Assembly (NCBI RefSeq): GCF_964204645.1
Contig: NC_134028.1
Coordinates: 21,860,153 to 21,924,152, forward strand
Direction: 5' to 3'
Origin: Tubulanus polymorphus
Taxonomy: Eukaryota > Nemertea > Palaeonemertea > Tubulaniformes > Tubulanidae
Length of the DNA: 64,000 bases
Positions within the stretch are counted from its first letter, which is position 1. Each line of letters starts with the position of its first letter. This document shows positions 11,462-23,219 of this stretch, in pieces. The position numbers and the translations under genes were made by a program. The notes under the pieces were generated by a model. The model was not told the origin of the DNA. It saw nothing but the letters and a program-made list of their open reading frames with translations, and did not search any database.

Positions 11462-13328
11462 TTATGGTTTATTATCTTTTTCGCGGTTTTTGAAGGTCAA
11501 ATAGAAAGTCAGGTCCGGATAGGGTTCCTTGCAGCACGGGTAATATTTCGTGTTCTTTATTGCGCTAGTCTTCATAATTTCATATCTATTGTGAAACACA
11601 TAATCAGTAAGGTCGATCGCTTTTTGGTTGTCGAAGAAATTCACATCCAACTGCAACATATTAAAGTATTAATTTACCACATATTTCAATCGTAGAGCCT
11701 CGCTCAAAATGACGGCTAGACAACTATGATATGGTTTATCAAATGATTGTTATCAAATAAATATCAAATAAAGGTCCGCATTTATTGAAACACAGTTTAC
11801 ATACCAGAAAACCGTCGTATGTCCATGAGCCGAACTTCAATGCACAAGAAGTAGTTTCACCCTGGTTACCGGGACATAGACTCACTATCAGAACCGGTGG
11901 GATCCACAACACCTCACCGCTATGTGATACAACTGCCATGGTGTCGTCGGTTATCATCATCCCACCATAACCATTAATATAAGCCCTAATGAAAAAAAAC
12001 ATATATGAACTTTGGTATATAATTCATTCCCTGAAAGACGTTGAAATTCCAATGAAGTTAATTTTGGTGGTTATGGTTGATCGAAACATAAGAGTGGCAC
12101 GGGATGAGACTAAATCACAATTAGACAATTAGGTTTAGTTCAAATATATATTTCAATATTTCCTGTCAAGAAAATGATTAGGTAACTTGCAGTCTTACAA
12201 TCAATGGGAATCACGACCCCTGTGGCAATCGAGGATTCCACTTATGACAGGCGAAGATCCAGCAGGTTCGCTAGTCGGTCGTCCGCGTTCGATTTCTTCT
12301 ACATTTCAATTAAAACTGAATGAAATTTTTCTTAAACAATTTTCTTAAATAATCATTGAAGGAAACTATACCGATATTACGATGGTGACATGGTGAGAGA
12401 TAGTATTTTTCGTGGGAACGAATTAATCATCTCGAAATAGCCACGAAATATGTTTCGTTCCCGCGAAAAGATTATTTCGTTCCTATTATTTCCTGGGTAC
12501 GCACTTGTTGTACAGGACAACGTCCGGCTTCCAAATGTAATGGATTGGAATTCTAATCTCTGTAATACCACCGAATTCTGCCGGGTCCCATTTCAAAAAC
12601 TCGTCCTTCCAACTCTGAAACGGTACAATACGTACGTTAGTCACCGAGTCTCGGACTGATAAAAAGGATCTATACTTTTATACCCACCATTCGAAGCCAT
12701 GCATTCAACGACAAAGCTGATAGCTTGTGGTTCTGAAATCAATAAAACAGGCAATAAGATGATATAAGATAGAATCGGATTAGTATCATCGGACCACTCG
12801 AGATGAAACTACAAACTTACAATTTCATTTATATGAATTAACGCTAATCCAACATCGACTTTCATCGTCTCATTTGGTTGTTTTACAGGTCGAGCAATTT
12901 TACCTGCTTTTTCATAACCATCTTTTATTGCTTTGATCAACTTCGCTTCAGGGTTCATTGATTCCACTTGATTTCAAAAGATTGGAGGAAATCATATATA
13001 GTTGTCGTAATCATATGCGTCAATGCGAATATTTATTTGAAATACATAATGAAAAAAGCTTTTGGTCGTCGATTCATCAGTTGTATATGTGACATATTTG
13101 TTAAATGAATACCCTCACGTCGGCTGCGGCCATGTTTAAAACAAAATCGTGTTCGGCTCTTTTTGATATTCCATTTATTATTACTATTATTTTTTATTTA
13201 CGAATATCTTGCCTAAAACGACCCGAATCAGCAAGCACGCCTTAGATCATTAGATTGGAACTTGAATATCCCTCACCTGATACAAAACAGCTCAGAAGAA
13301 TGAGTAATCCGACCGTTGTAACTGCCAT
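11462..13328 (-). CDS. Acetylcholine-binding protein, array copy 1
   Basis: Soluble homologue of the nicotinic receptor extracellular domain, secreted and predicted to bind acetylcholine-like ligands. Six exons join in phase: 13277-13328, 12821-12966, 12688-12732, 12505-12614, 11805-11985 and 11462-11650, giving 240 residues. Residues 1-17 are a signal peptide. The 45 bp third exon is the classic nicotinic-receptor exon size. Pocket residues are present: WLRMSW (loop D), WKPDVVLYN (loop A), GSWTYDG (loop B, W172) and [10 protein letters not shown] (loop C, vicinal C217-C218, Y215 and Y222). The frame stops where the first membrane segment of a receptor would begin. The Cys-loop, C155 to C165, has only 9 residues and no FPF motif. 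It lies head-to-tail with three paralogues. Confidence 0.92.
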
Positions 13329-14212
13329 CGTGGAAGCAAGTTTAAAACGTCTGTCTCTCACACTCTGTCGATCTCAAATAAGCCTCCGGTAGACCCAGTT
13401 TATAGTCGTGTTTTTTTGCAGATTCTTCACATGTGCAATGTTTTTATTCCGCAATTTAGAGAAAATTGGATCGCATTTGACGTATAAATTACACACAAAA
13501 CATCATATACAATTATCCACAATAGCGATAGAAAATTGGGTATTATGCCAGTTTGTCCCCGATCAGTAACATCTCATCATTTAAGTTAATTTATGGGTTT
13601 CTGTGAAACATGGGGTAGCGATCAATGGGGCCCCATCTGGGGTAACATCATATTTATCAAACCGGGGTGTTTTGATATCAGATATTGATGTCGATAAACG
13701 TGGGCATAGTTTTATCAATTGATTTAGAAGAGCCGGCTAAGAGATTGCTTTAAATTCCGAGATATTAGTAACTAAAGTTTTAAAGTGGGCCGCCGGATCA
13801 TGCGGGTACCAGTCAAACGGAAACCCTCACTTGCCAAGGGTCAGTATCGTTAACGAACTCACGAAAAGAGTCACGTGATGCTTGTCGGATTGTCAATTCC
13901 TACTTACCAGAGATGGATTTAGCGAATATTTCAAATAAAACTTAGTCTAGAGCCAAACTAACCAGACTAGCGCGCGGCTAGCTATTTAGCCTGCTCAAGG
14001 TTAACAACAATAATAATAAGTCTAGTATGTTTTTACTGATAATACGTTTATTCGAGTATGTTGTCCTTAGTATATTGATCATATTCAATCGATCGCTTTC
14101 CATTGTTAAGCTTCATAAAATCAATAGTAATCATAAAATCATTAAGTGAAGTTTCCTGGTCGATGAGTCTCAATTACACGAAAGCCGACGTTTTATACAT
14201 ATTTTCCGCGTA
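13329..14212. other. Spacer between AChBP genes 1 and 2
   Basis: Non-coding promoter side of copy 1 and 3' flank of copy 2. It contains the duplication-unit marker AATACGTTTATTCGAGTATG at about 14041. No other gene seen. Confidence 0.5.
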
Positions 14213-17200
14213 TTAAAATTTGCGGTTTTTGAAGGTCAGTTCGAACAACAGGTCCGGATAGGGTTCCTTGCAGCACGGGTAATATTTCGTATTTTTTGCG
14301 GCGTTTGTCTTCATAAGTTCGTATCTGTGGTCAGGAATATAATCGTTCGTATCGATTAATTTCTTTTTTTCGAAGAAATCAATATCCAACTACAAAATAG
14401 AAAATTATAGGTCATTATCAACAAACCACTTTTCAATCGCTAGCCGCCATTTTGTTAGGGTACCGATACTTTCTCCTCTATTGTTGAGCCTTGTAAACTA
14501 TTTGTAATGTAATGAGTATTCTACAGGTCGTCTCAGAAGTTCATTGACTATGATTTAAATATTTTTTGGCGGGTAAATATTTTTTTTTATAGAAGCCATG
14601 CGTACCTGAGCACAAGCCGCCTTTGAATGTCCATTAAAATGGTGTGGGATAAAAAAACCCACGGATTTTGTTCCATATGACCCGCAGCAAGATTCCGTGG
14701 TAGCTAAAAATGTTTGTAATATTGTGTGCGTTGCTGGTGTTTCTTTATGGAGTGCCAGACAACAAACGATGTAGTAAGAATAACTGAAGTTGTTGTTTGA
14801 TGCTGTTTGATGCTTTAATCTATCAGCGCTGACCATAAATCAGCCTGGTGTAAAATAATTATTTCTCGGTTCTTCTGCTGCGACATTCAGAAATCTTTAT
14901 ATAAAACTCCAGAATAAACGGAACCAAATTTGGTTGGGTCGGAACAATGAGGTGTATTTATAATGTGACTCGTGAAGGGATCATGCTGTAACTTCTTGAT
15001 ACTCCCGGCTACTTACTATAAAAGGAAAAAAACGGAAGTATAGGGGGACATTGTTGTTTTACTTTATCCTGTATTTTAATAGAATTAGTTTAATTATAGA
15101 TAAAAATTAGTATAACGACTGTAGAATAATTTTAGGATTGATAATTAATCACAATGTATTTCCGAATCAAAAGTAATATTAATAATTCAAAAAAATGAAA
15201 CAATGAGTTTGTACCGTAATTTTTGATGAATATTAAATTTTGAAAATATGTTTAATTTTAGTAATCTGGATGTTATTTAAGAACAAAATGTTAATAATTG
15301 CTAAAGTTTTAGGAAAATCAATTTGGTGTTAAATGTAAATACTGGCTATCAGAAGTTTCTCTTGTTGTATACGTCTGGTGGTAATAGCTTTTCTCTCAAC
15401 GATGATAAGCAAAGAGTGAGTAAATCATTCCACATCATGGCAGGGGGGTTGGAAGGAAAAAGTTAGTCTAGCAAATCAGTTTTAAAAATAATTTTAGATC
15501 AGCGAATCATTAGGGCTAAATTCTACATGACCAAAACAGTCATGTTGAGTGGGAGGCTCGGGATTTTAGGAATGCCGATTCTTTCTACAAAAGGGGTCCG
15601 CAGTCTTGGGAGAGCAGACTTGTTTCAGACTCGATTCGAGACTGCTATCCGGAGGTTTGGATTTTTCAAAAAAATTGCGAAAGTTACCAGCGGGCGTATG
15701 CGATAAGGAAACTCTGAGCTAGGTTGGCATTACTATTGTCAGTGGGACAAGGAAATTTGAGGTAAATAAAATTCAGTCATTATTATTATCAGTCAATATC
15801 CGGCCTTTCTAGTTTTTATTTTGGGCTTGTGCGCGGACACGTTCCCTCACCACATCTTTACATTTAATAATTTACGATTTAAGAGAGAATTGTGACCGGT
15901 GTATCAATTATGTATGTTCATTGTTTGTTAAATGGCCAGCTGCCAGTTGAGACCGGGTGTTTCCTGTGGGGGGATCGTAAAACCACGGTATTCAAAACAC
16001 CATCGGCAGGAATCGAGGACTTACATGTTCGGGAATCTGATGTGTCAAAATCCTGTGAGGGAAATAAGGCTTCGAGCTAAACCGTCCATTTGTAAAATTG
16101 GTTAGAATATTGAACAATTCCGGAGCAGCCTAATTAGTGAAACGGATCAACAATTTTATTTAGGAGAAATCTTTCTTAGTGTTGATTCAATTCTTATGTT
16201 TCAAATCATGCCCATTTATCAATGAACGTACACAATGCAATGATCCTCATTTCTTGTATTGGTTCGACTTCATTTTCATGTAAATTCAAAAACACGCCAT
16301 TATTCAGCCATACATGACTTATTTTTGCACTTAAAAATCTCATCCTCGAGCAAGCATCCAGATCTACAAACCTTATTCCCCCCATCAAAAATTATTCCAA
16401 TCATATAGTTAATGAAAAATAAATTTTTATGCTACGGTAACACATTTTAAGACACCTATATTATATTCCACCCACCATTTGATGGATTTTGACGTGTAAC
16501 CGTCTGGATCTGTACGTTATCTAAATTTGCTGCAATCAACATCGGAGTAGACAAAAGTATGTTATCAACATTTCAAGTCGCGGTTTGTTACTTCATTTCA
16601 CTGAAGTGTGACAAGACGTATGGTTTAAGACACTCTTTGAACGATTAGGCATAGATTAGGATCGAACATACTCTAATAAGGGTGGCTAGTGCTGCATGGG
16701 TGGTTCTTAAACGCAGTCTAGATAATGTATTGAATATCAAATATAGGTCCGTATTTATTGAAATACAGTTTACTTACCAGAAAACCGTCGTATGTCCACG
16801 AACCGAACTTCAATGTACAAGAAGTAGTTTCACCCTGGTTACCGGGACATAAACTCACTATCAGAACCGGCGGGACCCACAACACGTCACCGCTAGAAAA
16901 TACGACTGCCATGGCGTCTTCGGTTATCATCATACCACCATAACCATCAATATAAGCCCTAATGATAAAATACTGATATATGAGTTTTAAAAAGGCTGAC
17001 ATTTTCTAAAGGAAAGTTGTGTATTTTTGCTACGCACTTGTTGTACAGGACGATGTCTGGTTTCCAAATGTAATGGATGGGAATTCTTATAACATCTATA
17101 CCATCGAACTTTGCCGGGTCCCATATCAAAAACTCGTCCTTCCAACTCTGAAACGGTACTATACGTACGTTAGTCACCGAGTCTCGGACTGATAAAATGG

Positions 17201-17863
17201 ATGTATACTTTTAAACCCACCATTCGAAGCCATGCATTCAACGACAAAGCTGATAGCTTGTGGTTCTGAAATCAATAAAACAGGCAATAAGACGATATAA
17301 GATAGAATCGGATTAGTATCATCGGACCACTCGAGATGAAACTACAAACTTACCATTTCATTTATATGAATTAACGCTAATCCGACATCGACTTTCATCG
17401 TCTCGTTTAGTTGTTTTACAGGTCGAGCAATTTTACCTGCTTTTTCATAACCATCTTTTATTGCTTTGATCAGCTTCGCTTCAGGGTTCATTAATTCAAC
17501 TTGATTTCAAAAAGATTGGAAGAAATCACATATAGTTGTCGTAATCATATGCGTCAATGCGAATATTTATTTGAAACGCATAATGAAAAAAGCTTTTGGT
17601 CGTCCTTTCGTCAGTTGTATATATGTCATTTTTGTAAAATGAATACCCTCATGTTGGCTGCGGCCATGTTTAATAACAAAATCGTGTTCGGCTCTATTGG
17701 ATATTCCATTTATTATTACTATTATTACTTATTTAAGAATATCTTGCCTAAAACGGCCCGAATCAGCAAGCACGCCTTAGATCATTAGATTGGAACTTGA
17801 ATATCTCTCACCTGATACAAAACAGCTCAGAAGAATGAGTAATCCGACCGTTGTAACTGCCAT
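14213..17863 (-). CDS. Acetylcholine-binding protein, array copy 2
   Basis: Same architecture as copy 1. Exons are 17812-17863, 17354-17499, 17221-17265, 17038-17147, 16778-16958 and 14213-14389, giving 236 residues with all phases consistent. Loop motifs are intact: WKPDIVLYN, GSWTYDG and [10 protein letters not shown]. The Cys-loop is again 9 residues between cysteines. The protein ends four residues earlier than copies 1 and 3, straight after the last beta strand. The final intron is about 2.4 kb, far larger than in copy 1, and contains sequence shared with the last intron of copy 3 (15890-16400 matches 19560-20040) plus extra sequence at about 14.9-15.9 kb. Copies 2 and 3 are the closest pair. 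Confidence 0.9.
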
Positions 17864-19100
17864 AGTGGAAGCAAGTTTAAAACGTATGTCTCTCACACTC
17901 TGTCGATCTCAAATAAACCCCTGGTAGAACCAGTTTATAGTCGTGTTTTTTGCAGATTCTGCACATGCGCAATGTTTTTATTCCGTAAATTAGAGATAAT
18001 TGGATCGCAAAAAATCACTATACAATTATCCACAATAGCGACAGAAATGTCGGATATTATAACTGTTTGCCCTACGATCAGAAACATCTCGTCATTTATA
18101 AAAATCAATTCATTCTTGAGGATGAAAAGAGTCACGTGATGCTTGTCGGGTTGCCATTTAATACTTATTGAAGATAGCTTAAGAGAAAAATTCAAATAAA
18201 ACTTAGTCTAAGTCTAGAGCTAAACTAACCCGACTAGCGGCTAGCTATTTAGCCTGCTCAAGGTTACTAAATACTACGAGTCCATTTGTGTTAATTCCCT
18301 ACGTATGTTTGGCGATCTCTCAAAAAGGATAGATTTTTTCTACACGTATAGGATCTCAAAACATAATGCTTCATCACGTATTTTATTGGCATTATCGAGT
18401 CTTCAATCATGTATTTTTGATGCGTTGGTAATCATGTATGGATGTATTTTGTTATGCCTTGGTCGTCAAAGATGACAATGGCACATTCTCAATGTATTCG
18501 ATGCTTCTTTTAGACTGTTTTCCACAGATAAGCGCCGATGAACTGACACTGAAGTTTAAGGTTCTTAAGATTCATACAAATGCATCCACCTTGCTCCACC
18601 CTACCTACATACAAAACCGAATTCAACTTTGCACAAAGCCGTTCATTACGATCCCCAGGAAAACTTCTTCCGTCCCAACCAAGAAGCAGACCGACGTCGT
18701 TTGGTGATTGTTCTTTTTCTAATGTTGCTTCACACAATGTGGAATAGGCTCCCTTCTGTTGGGGCGTCAGACAGTTTTAGCGATGCGTCAAAAACAAATT
18801 TTTTGTCTGTTTGAAACCTACGTAACATATACACACTGTCTTTGATCGCATCACGTGGAAACAGGAACTATATATAATACAATCAAAACAATAATGATAA
18901 AGTCTAATATGTTTTTACTGATAATACGTTTATTCGAGTATGGTTTCCTTTGTATGTTAATCATATTCAATCGATCGTTTTCCATTGTCAAGCTTCAAAA
19001 ATCAATTGTATTCATAATAAAATCATAACGTGAAGTTTCCTGATTGATGAGACTCAATTACGCGAAAGCCGACGTTTTATCAAATTTTCCGCGATTAAAA
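17864..19100. other. Spacer between AChBP genes 2 and 3
   Basis: Non-coding. 18300-18545 matches 22505-22765 in the next spacer (shared ATGTTTGGCGATCTC and GGATGTATTTTGTT blocks), so the spacers were duplicated with the genes. The unit marker AATACGTTTATTCGAGTATG recurs at about 18923. Confidence 0.6.
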
Positions 19101-21436
19101 TTACGGGTTGTTATTTTTTTTGCGGTTTTTGAAGGTCAGCTCAAACATCAGGTCCGGATAGGGTTCCTTGCAGCACGGGTAATATTTCGTATTTTTGGCG
19201 GCGTTTGTCTTCATAAGTTCGTATCTGTGGTCAGGAATATAATCGTTCGTATCGATTGATTTCTTTTTTTCAAAGAAATCAATATCCAACTACAAAATAG
19301 AAAATTATAGATCATTATCGACAAACCATTTTTTAATTGCTAGCCGCCATTTTGTTAGGGTACCGATACTTTCTCCTCTACTGTTGGGTCCTTGTAAACT
19401 ATTTGTAATGTACTGAGTATTTTACAGGTCGTCTCAGAAGATTCATTAACTATGATTCTAATATTTTTTGCGGGTAACGTTGGTAGAAGCATGCACAAGC
19501 TGCCTTTGAAAGGCCATTAAAATGGAGTGGGACCAAAAACCACGGACATAGTTCCATTATGTACGTTTATTGTTAAATGACCAGCTGCCAGTTGAGACCG
19601 GGGGTTTCCTGTGGGGGATCGTAAAACCAAGGTATTCAAAACACCACCGGCAGGAATCGAGGACTTATGTTCTGGAATCTGGTGTGTCAAAATTCAGTTA
19701 GGGAAATAAGACGTCGAGCTAAACCGTCCATTGGTAAAATTGGTTAGAATATTGAACAATTCCGGAGCAGCCTAATTAGTAAAGCGGATCAACAATTTAA
19801 TTTAGGAGAAATCTTTCTTAGTGTTGATTTAATTTCTATGTTTCAAATCATGTCCATTTATCAATGAACGTACACAATGCAATGATCCTCATTTCTTGTA
19901 TTGGTTCGACTCCATTTTCATGGTAATTCAAAAACACGCTATTATTTAGCCATACATGACTTATTTTTGCATTTCAACATCTCATCCTCGAGCAAGCATC
20001 CAGGTCTACAAACCTTATCCCCCCACAAAAATTATTCCAATCATCTAGTTAATAAATAATTAATCTTTATGCTACGGTATTACATTTTAAGATACGCTAT
20101 ATTATATTTCACCCACCCGTTGATGGATTTTGACATATAAGCGTAAATTTGCTACAATCAACATCGGAGTCAACAAATGTATATTATCAAGATTTCAAGT
20201 CGCGGTATGTTACTTCATTTCACTAAAGGGTGACAAGGCGTATGGTTTAAGGCACTCTTTGAACGATTAGGCCTAGATTAGGATAGAACATACATACTCT
20301 AATAAGGGTAGTTAGTGCTGGTGGTTCTTAAATGCAGTTTAGATTATGTATCAAATATCAAATATAGGTCCGTATTTATTGAAATACAGTTTACTTACCA
20401 GAAAACCGTCGTATGTCCACGAGCCGAACTTCAATGTACAAGAAGTAGTTTCACCCTGAGCCCCGGGACACAGACTCACTATCAGAACCGGCGGGATCCA
20501 CAACACGTGACCGCTAGAAAATACGACTGCCATGGCGTCTTCGGTTATCATCATCCCACCATAACCATCAATATAAGCTCTAATGATAAAATACTGATAT
20601 ATGAGTTTTAAAAAGGCTGACATTTTTAAAGGAAAGTTGTGTATATTTGCTACGCACTTGTTGTACAGGACAATGTCTGGTTTCCAAATGAAATGGATGG
20701 GAATTCTTATAACATCGATACCATCGAACTCAGCCGGGTCCCATTTCAAAAACTCGTCCTTCCAACTCTGAAACGGTACTATATCTACGTTAGTCATCGA
20801 GTCTCAGACTGATGAAAAGGATGTATACTTTCAAACTCACCATTCGTAACCATGCATTCAACGACAAAGCTGATAGCTCGTGGTTCTGAAATCAATAAAA
20901 CAGGCAATAAGATGATATAAGATAGAATCGGATTAGTATCATCGGACCACTCGAGATGAAACTACAAACTAACCATTTCATTTATATGAATCAACGCTAA
21001 TCCGACGTCGACTTTCATCGTCTCGTTTGGTTGTTTTACAGGTCGAGCAATTTTACCTGCTTTTTCATAACCATCTTTTATTGATTTGATCAACTTCGCT
21101 TCAGAGTTCATTAATTCCACTTGATTTCATCAACAATTATAAGAAATCATGTGTTAGATTACATATTTTGTAATCAGGTATTTTGATTATATTCGAAACT
21201 AAATTTTAAGCAATGCCACAAAGAACCCATTGTAAGACATGTATGCATTTCTCTTTTCTCGTAGCGAGAAATGAAAAGAAAAATTTTTATTCGGCGCCAT
21301 TTCAATTTACCGGGAATTCATTTACAGTGGCCCGAATCAGCCGGCACATATCAGATCGTTAGATTGGAACTGGAAATATCTCACCTGATACAAAACAGCT
21401 CAGAAAAATGAGTAATCCGACCGTTGTGACTGCCAT
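19101..21436 (-). CDS. Acetylcholine-binding protein, array copy 3
   Basis: Same six-exon architecture: 21385-21436, 20974-21119, 20841-20885, 20658-20767, 20399-20579 and 19101-19289, giving 240 residues. Signal-peptide exon, aromatic pocket and vicinal cysteines ([10 protein letters not shown]) are all intact. The Cys-loop reads with 9 residues (PGAQGETTS) and so differs by one residue from copy 2. The fifth exon begins with A rather than G but still gives lysine at the join. The donor of the second exon is GTTAGT rather than the GTAAGT of copy 2. The last intron is about 1.1 kb and shares blocks with that of copy 2. Confidence 0.9.
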
Positions 21437-23219
21437 CGTGGAAGCAAGCTTAAAACGTCTGTCTCTCACACTCTGTCGATATCAAATAAACCCCTGGTAG
21501 ACCCAGTTTATAGATATGTTTTTGCAGACTCTTATTTTTTCACATGCGGTCGCGTTATTACGTAATCTAGAGGGAATTGGATCGAATTTGGCCTATAGAT
21601 TACCGTTAACGATGTGATAACAACTATTCACAATTCAGCGATAGACTTGTCGGAAGGATATTTGTCAGCTTGTTTTCTGTTTATACACCCTATAATTATC
21701 AAAAATTAATGCTTATCGAGTTGACGAATACCACGTTGCAGAGATGGATTTAGGGGGTTGTCGGCGGGATCCTAATGAAGTTGCCATTTTAGTCAATACA
21801 ACCATCTTCAGACTCCTCAAACCTGCAAATTTTACTCTGATATAGATATTGCAACTCTCCTAGTTCTGTCCTGCTTGCCATCCCCTTGGAAAACGTGGAT
21901 AAAGCATTCGAGGGTTTCCCACGTAAACGTGTACTGGTGCTTCTTTCTTTGACTCGTCGTTAATTTCTATCCAACACCTTATTTAGTCTAGAGCCCGACA
22001 AACCAGACTAGTAGATTAGCTATTTAGCCAGCTCGAGGTCAAATACTATAAAAGTCAATTATTTGAGTGTATTTTCATTTACTATACCAATCTGGGGTGA
22101 TCGCTTCCTTGGCCCCTCCCCTGCATGCGTCCATACTAAATGAACGACCCTATATAATGCTATTTGATGTATTCTGTTTATTTAACTCATATCTTAGGGG
22201 ATTAATTTCCCCCTTCCCGCCATTTGTAGTTTTGTAAATCTGAATGTGTGAATGTGTGTATGCTTGATGAGTATATGTGTGTTTTGAATGCGTGTGAGGG
22301 ATAGGTGTCTCATACCCGACAAGCAACCTTGCTTTAAATGAGCACCTACCACTGATATTGGAATATCCTTTATAAATATAAAATTTGTTACAATTTCTTG
22401 TGGAAATAAAATATTATTATTATTATTAATCCATTCATTGATTTTGGGTACATGGAGTTGCAACCAGACTAAGGCCGCGACACAGCCAGCCAGTATAACA
22501 ATTCTCTATGTTTGGCGATCTCCCAAAAATCATCGGTGTGTAAAGGGTTTATTTTTTTCTACACCTACTTTCTACTTTGTACAGCTTCATCACTTATTCT
22601 ATTGGCATATTCCTGTCTTAAGTATTTTTAATGTGTTGATAATCCCGCATGGATGTATTTTGTTTATAACATGTGCCTTGGTCGTTGAAGATGACAAAGA
22701 TGCATTCTCAAAGTATTCGCATGCTTCATTTAGATTAACTGGTTTTCTGCAGTTAGGCGCCGATTATCATCATCACCATCCTGGTAATAACCAGCCTCAA
22801 TCAACAGTAAAACTAATACGCCTGTGGTTAATTATTAATTATTCTGCTGGTACACAGGTTGGCGCAATGATGGTGGGGATAGATTTGAGAGGCCAGTTGT
22901 AGCTCGAATCCTGGGAGTTCGTTCGTGTACTAACTCGATCCCTCGCGTCAGAAATCTATGTTTCGTACAAACATTAAAGTTACTTACACATCAACTGTCG
23001 CTGAAGTCTAATATATGTTCACTAATAATACGTTTATTCGAGCATGGTTTCCCTTGTATATTGATCTCGTATATAACGCTTAATGAACATGTAGAATTGA
23101 TCATTTTATTTTCAATAATATATATAACAATATCATTAGGCGAAGTGTGATTCCAGCTTGATGAGTCTGGATTTCACGGGCTTACTTTTCATACGCATTT
23201 TCTGCGAGTACTATTAGGG
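21437..23219. other. Spacer between AChBP genes 3 and 4, with a retroelement-like tail
   Basis: Non-coding. A segment at about 22190-22432 ends GGAAATAAAATATTATTATT, a tail shape typical of invertebrate non-LTR elements. 22505-22765 matches 18300-18545. The duplication-unit marker recurs at about 23022. TIR-like TGGCCCGAATCAGCC lies in intron 1 of copy 3 at 21328. Confidence 0.5.

Noticed and set aside
14555-14836. Minus-strand frame in the AChBP copy 2 intron
   Set aside because: No family resemblance. It reads through repetitive intron sequence.
20351-20797. Continuous 148-residue AChBP frame across 20580-20657
   Set aside because: The paralogues splice here with matched phase (donor GTGCGT, acceptor ATTAG), and the read-through adds residues absent from any Cys-loop protein.
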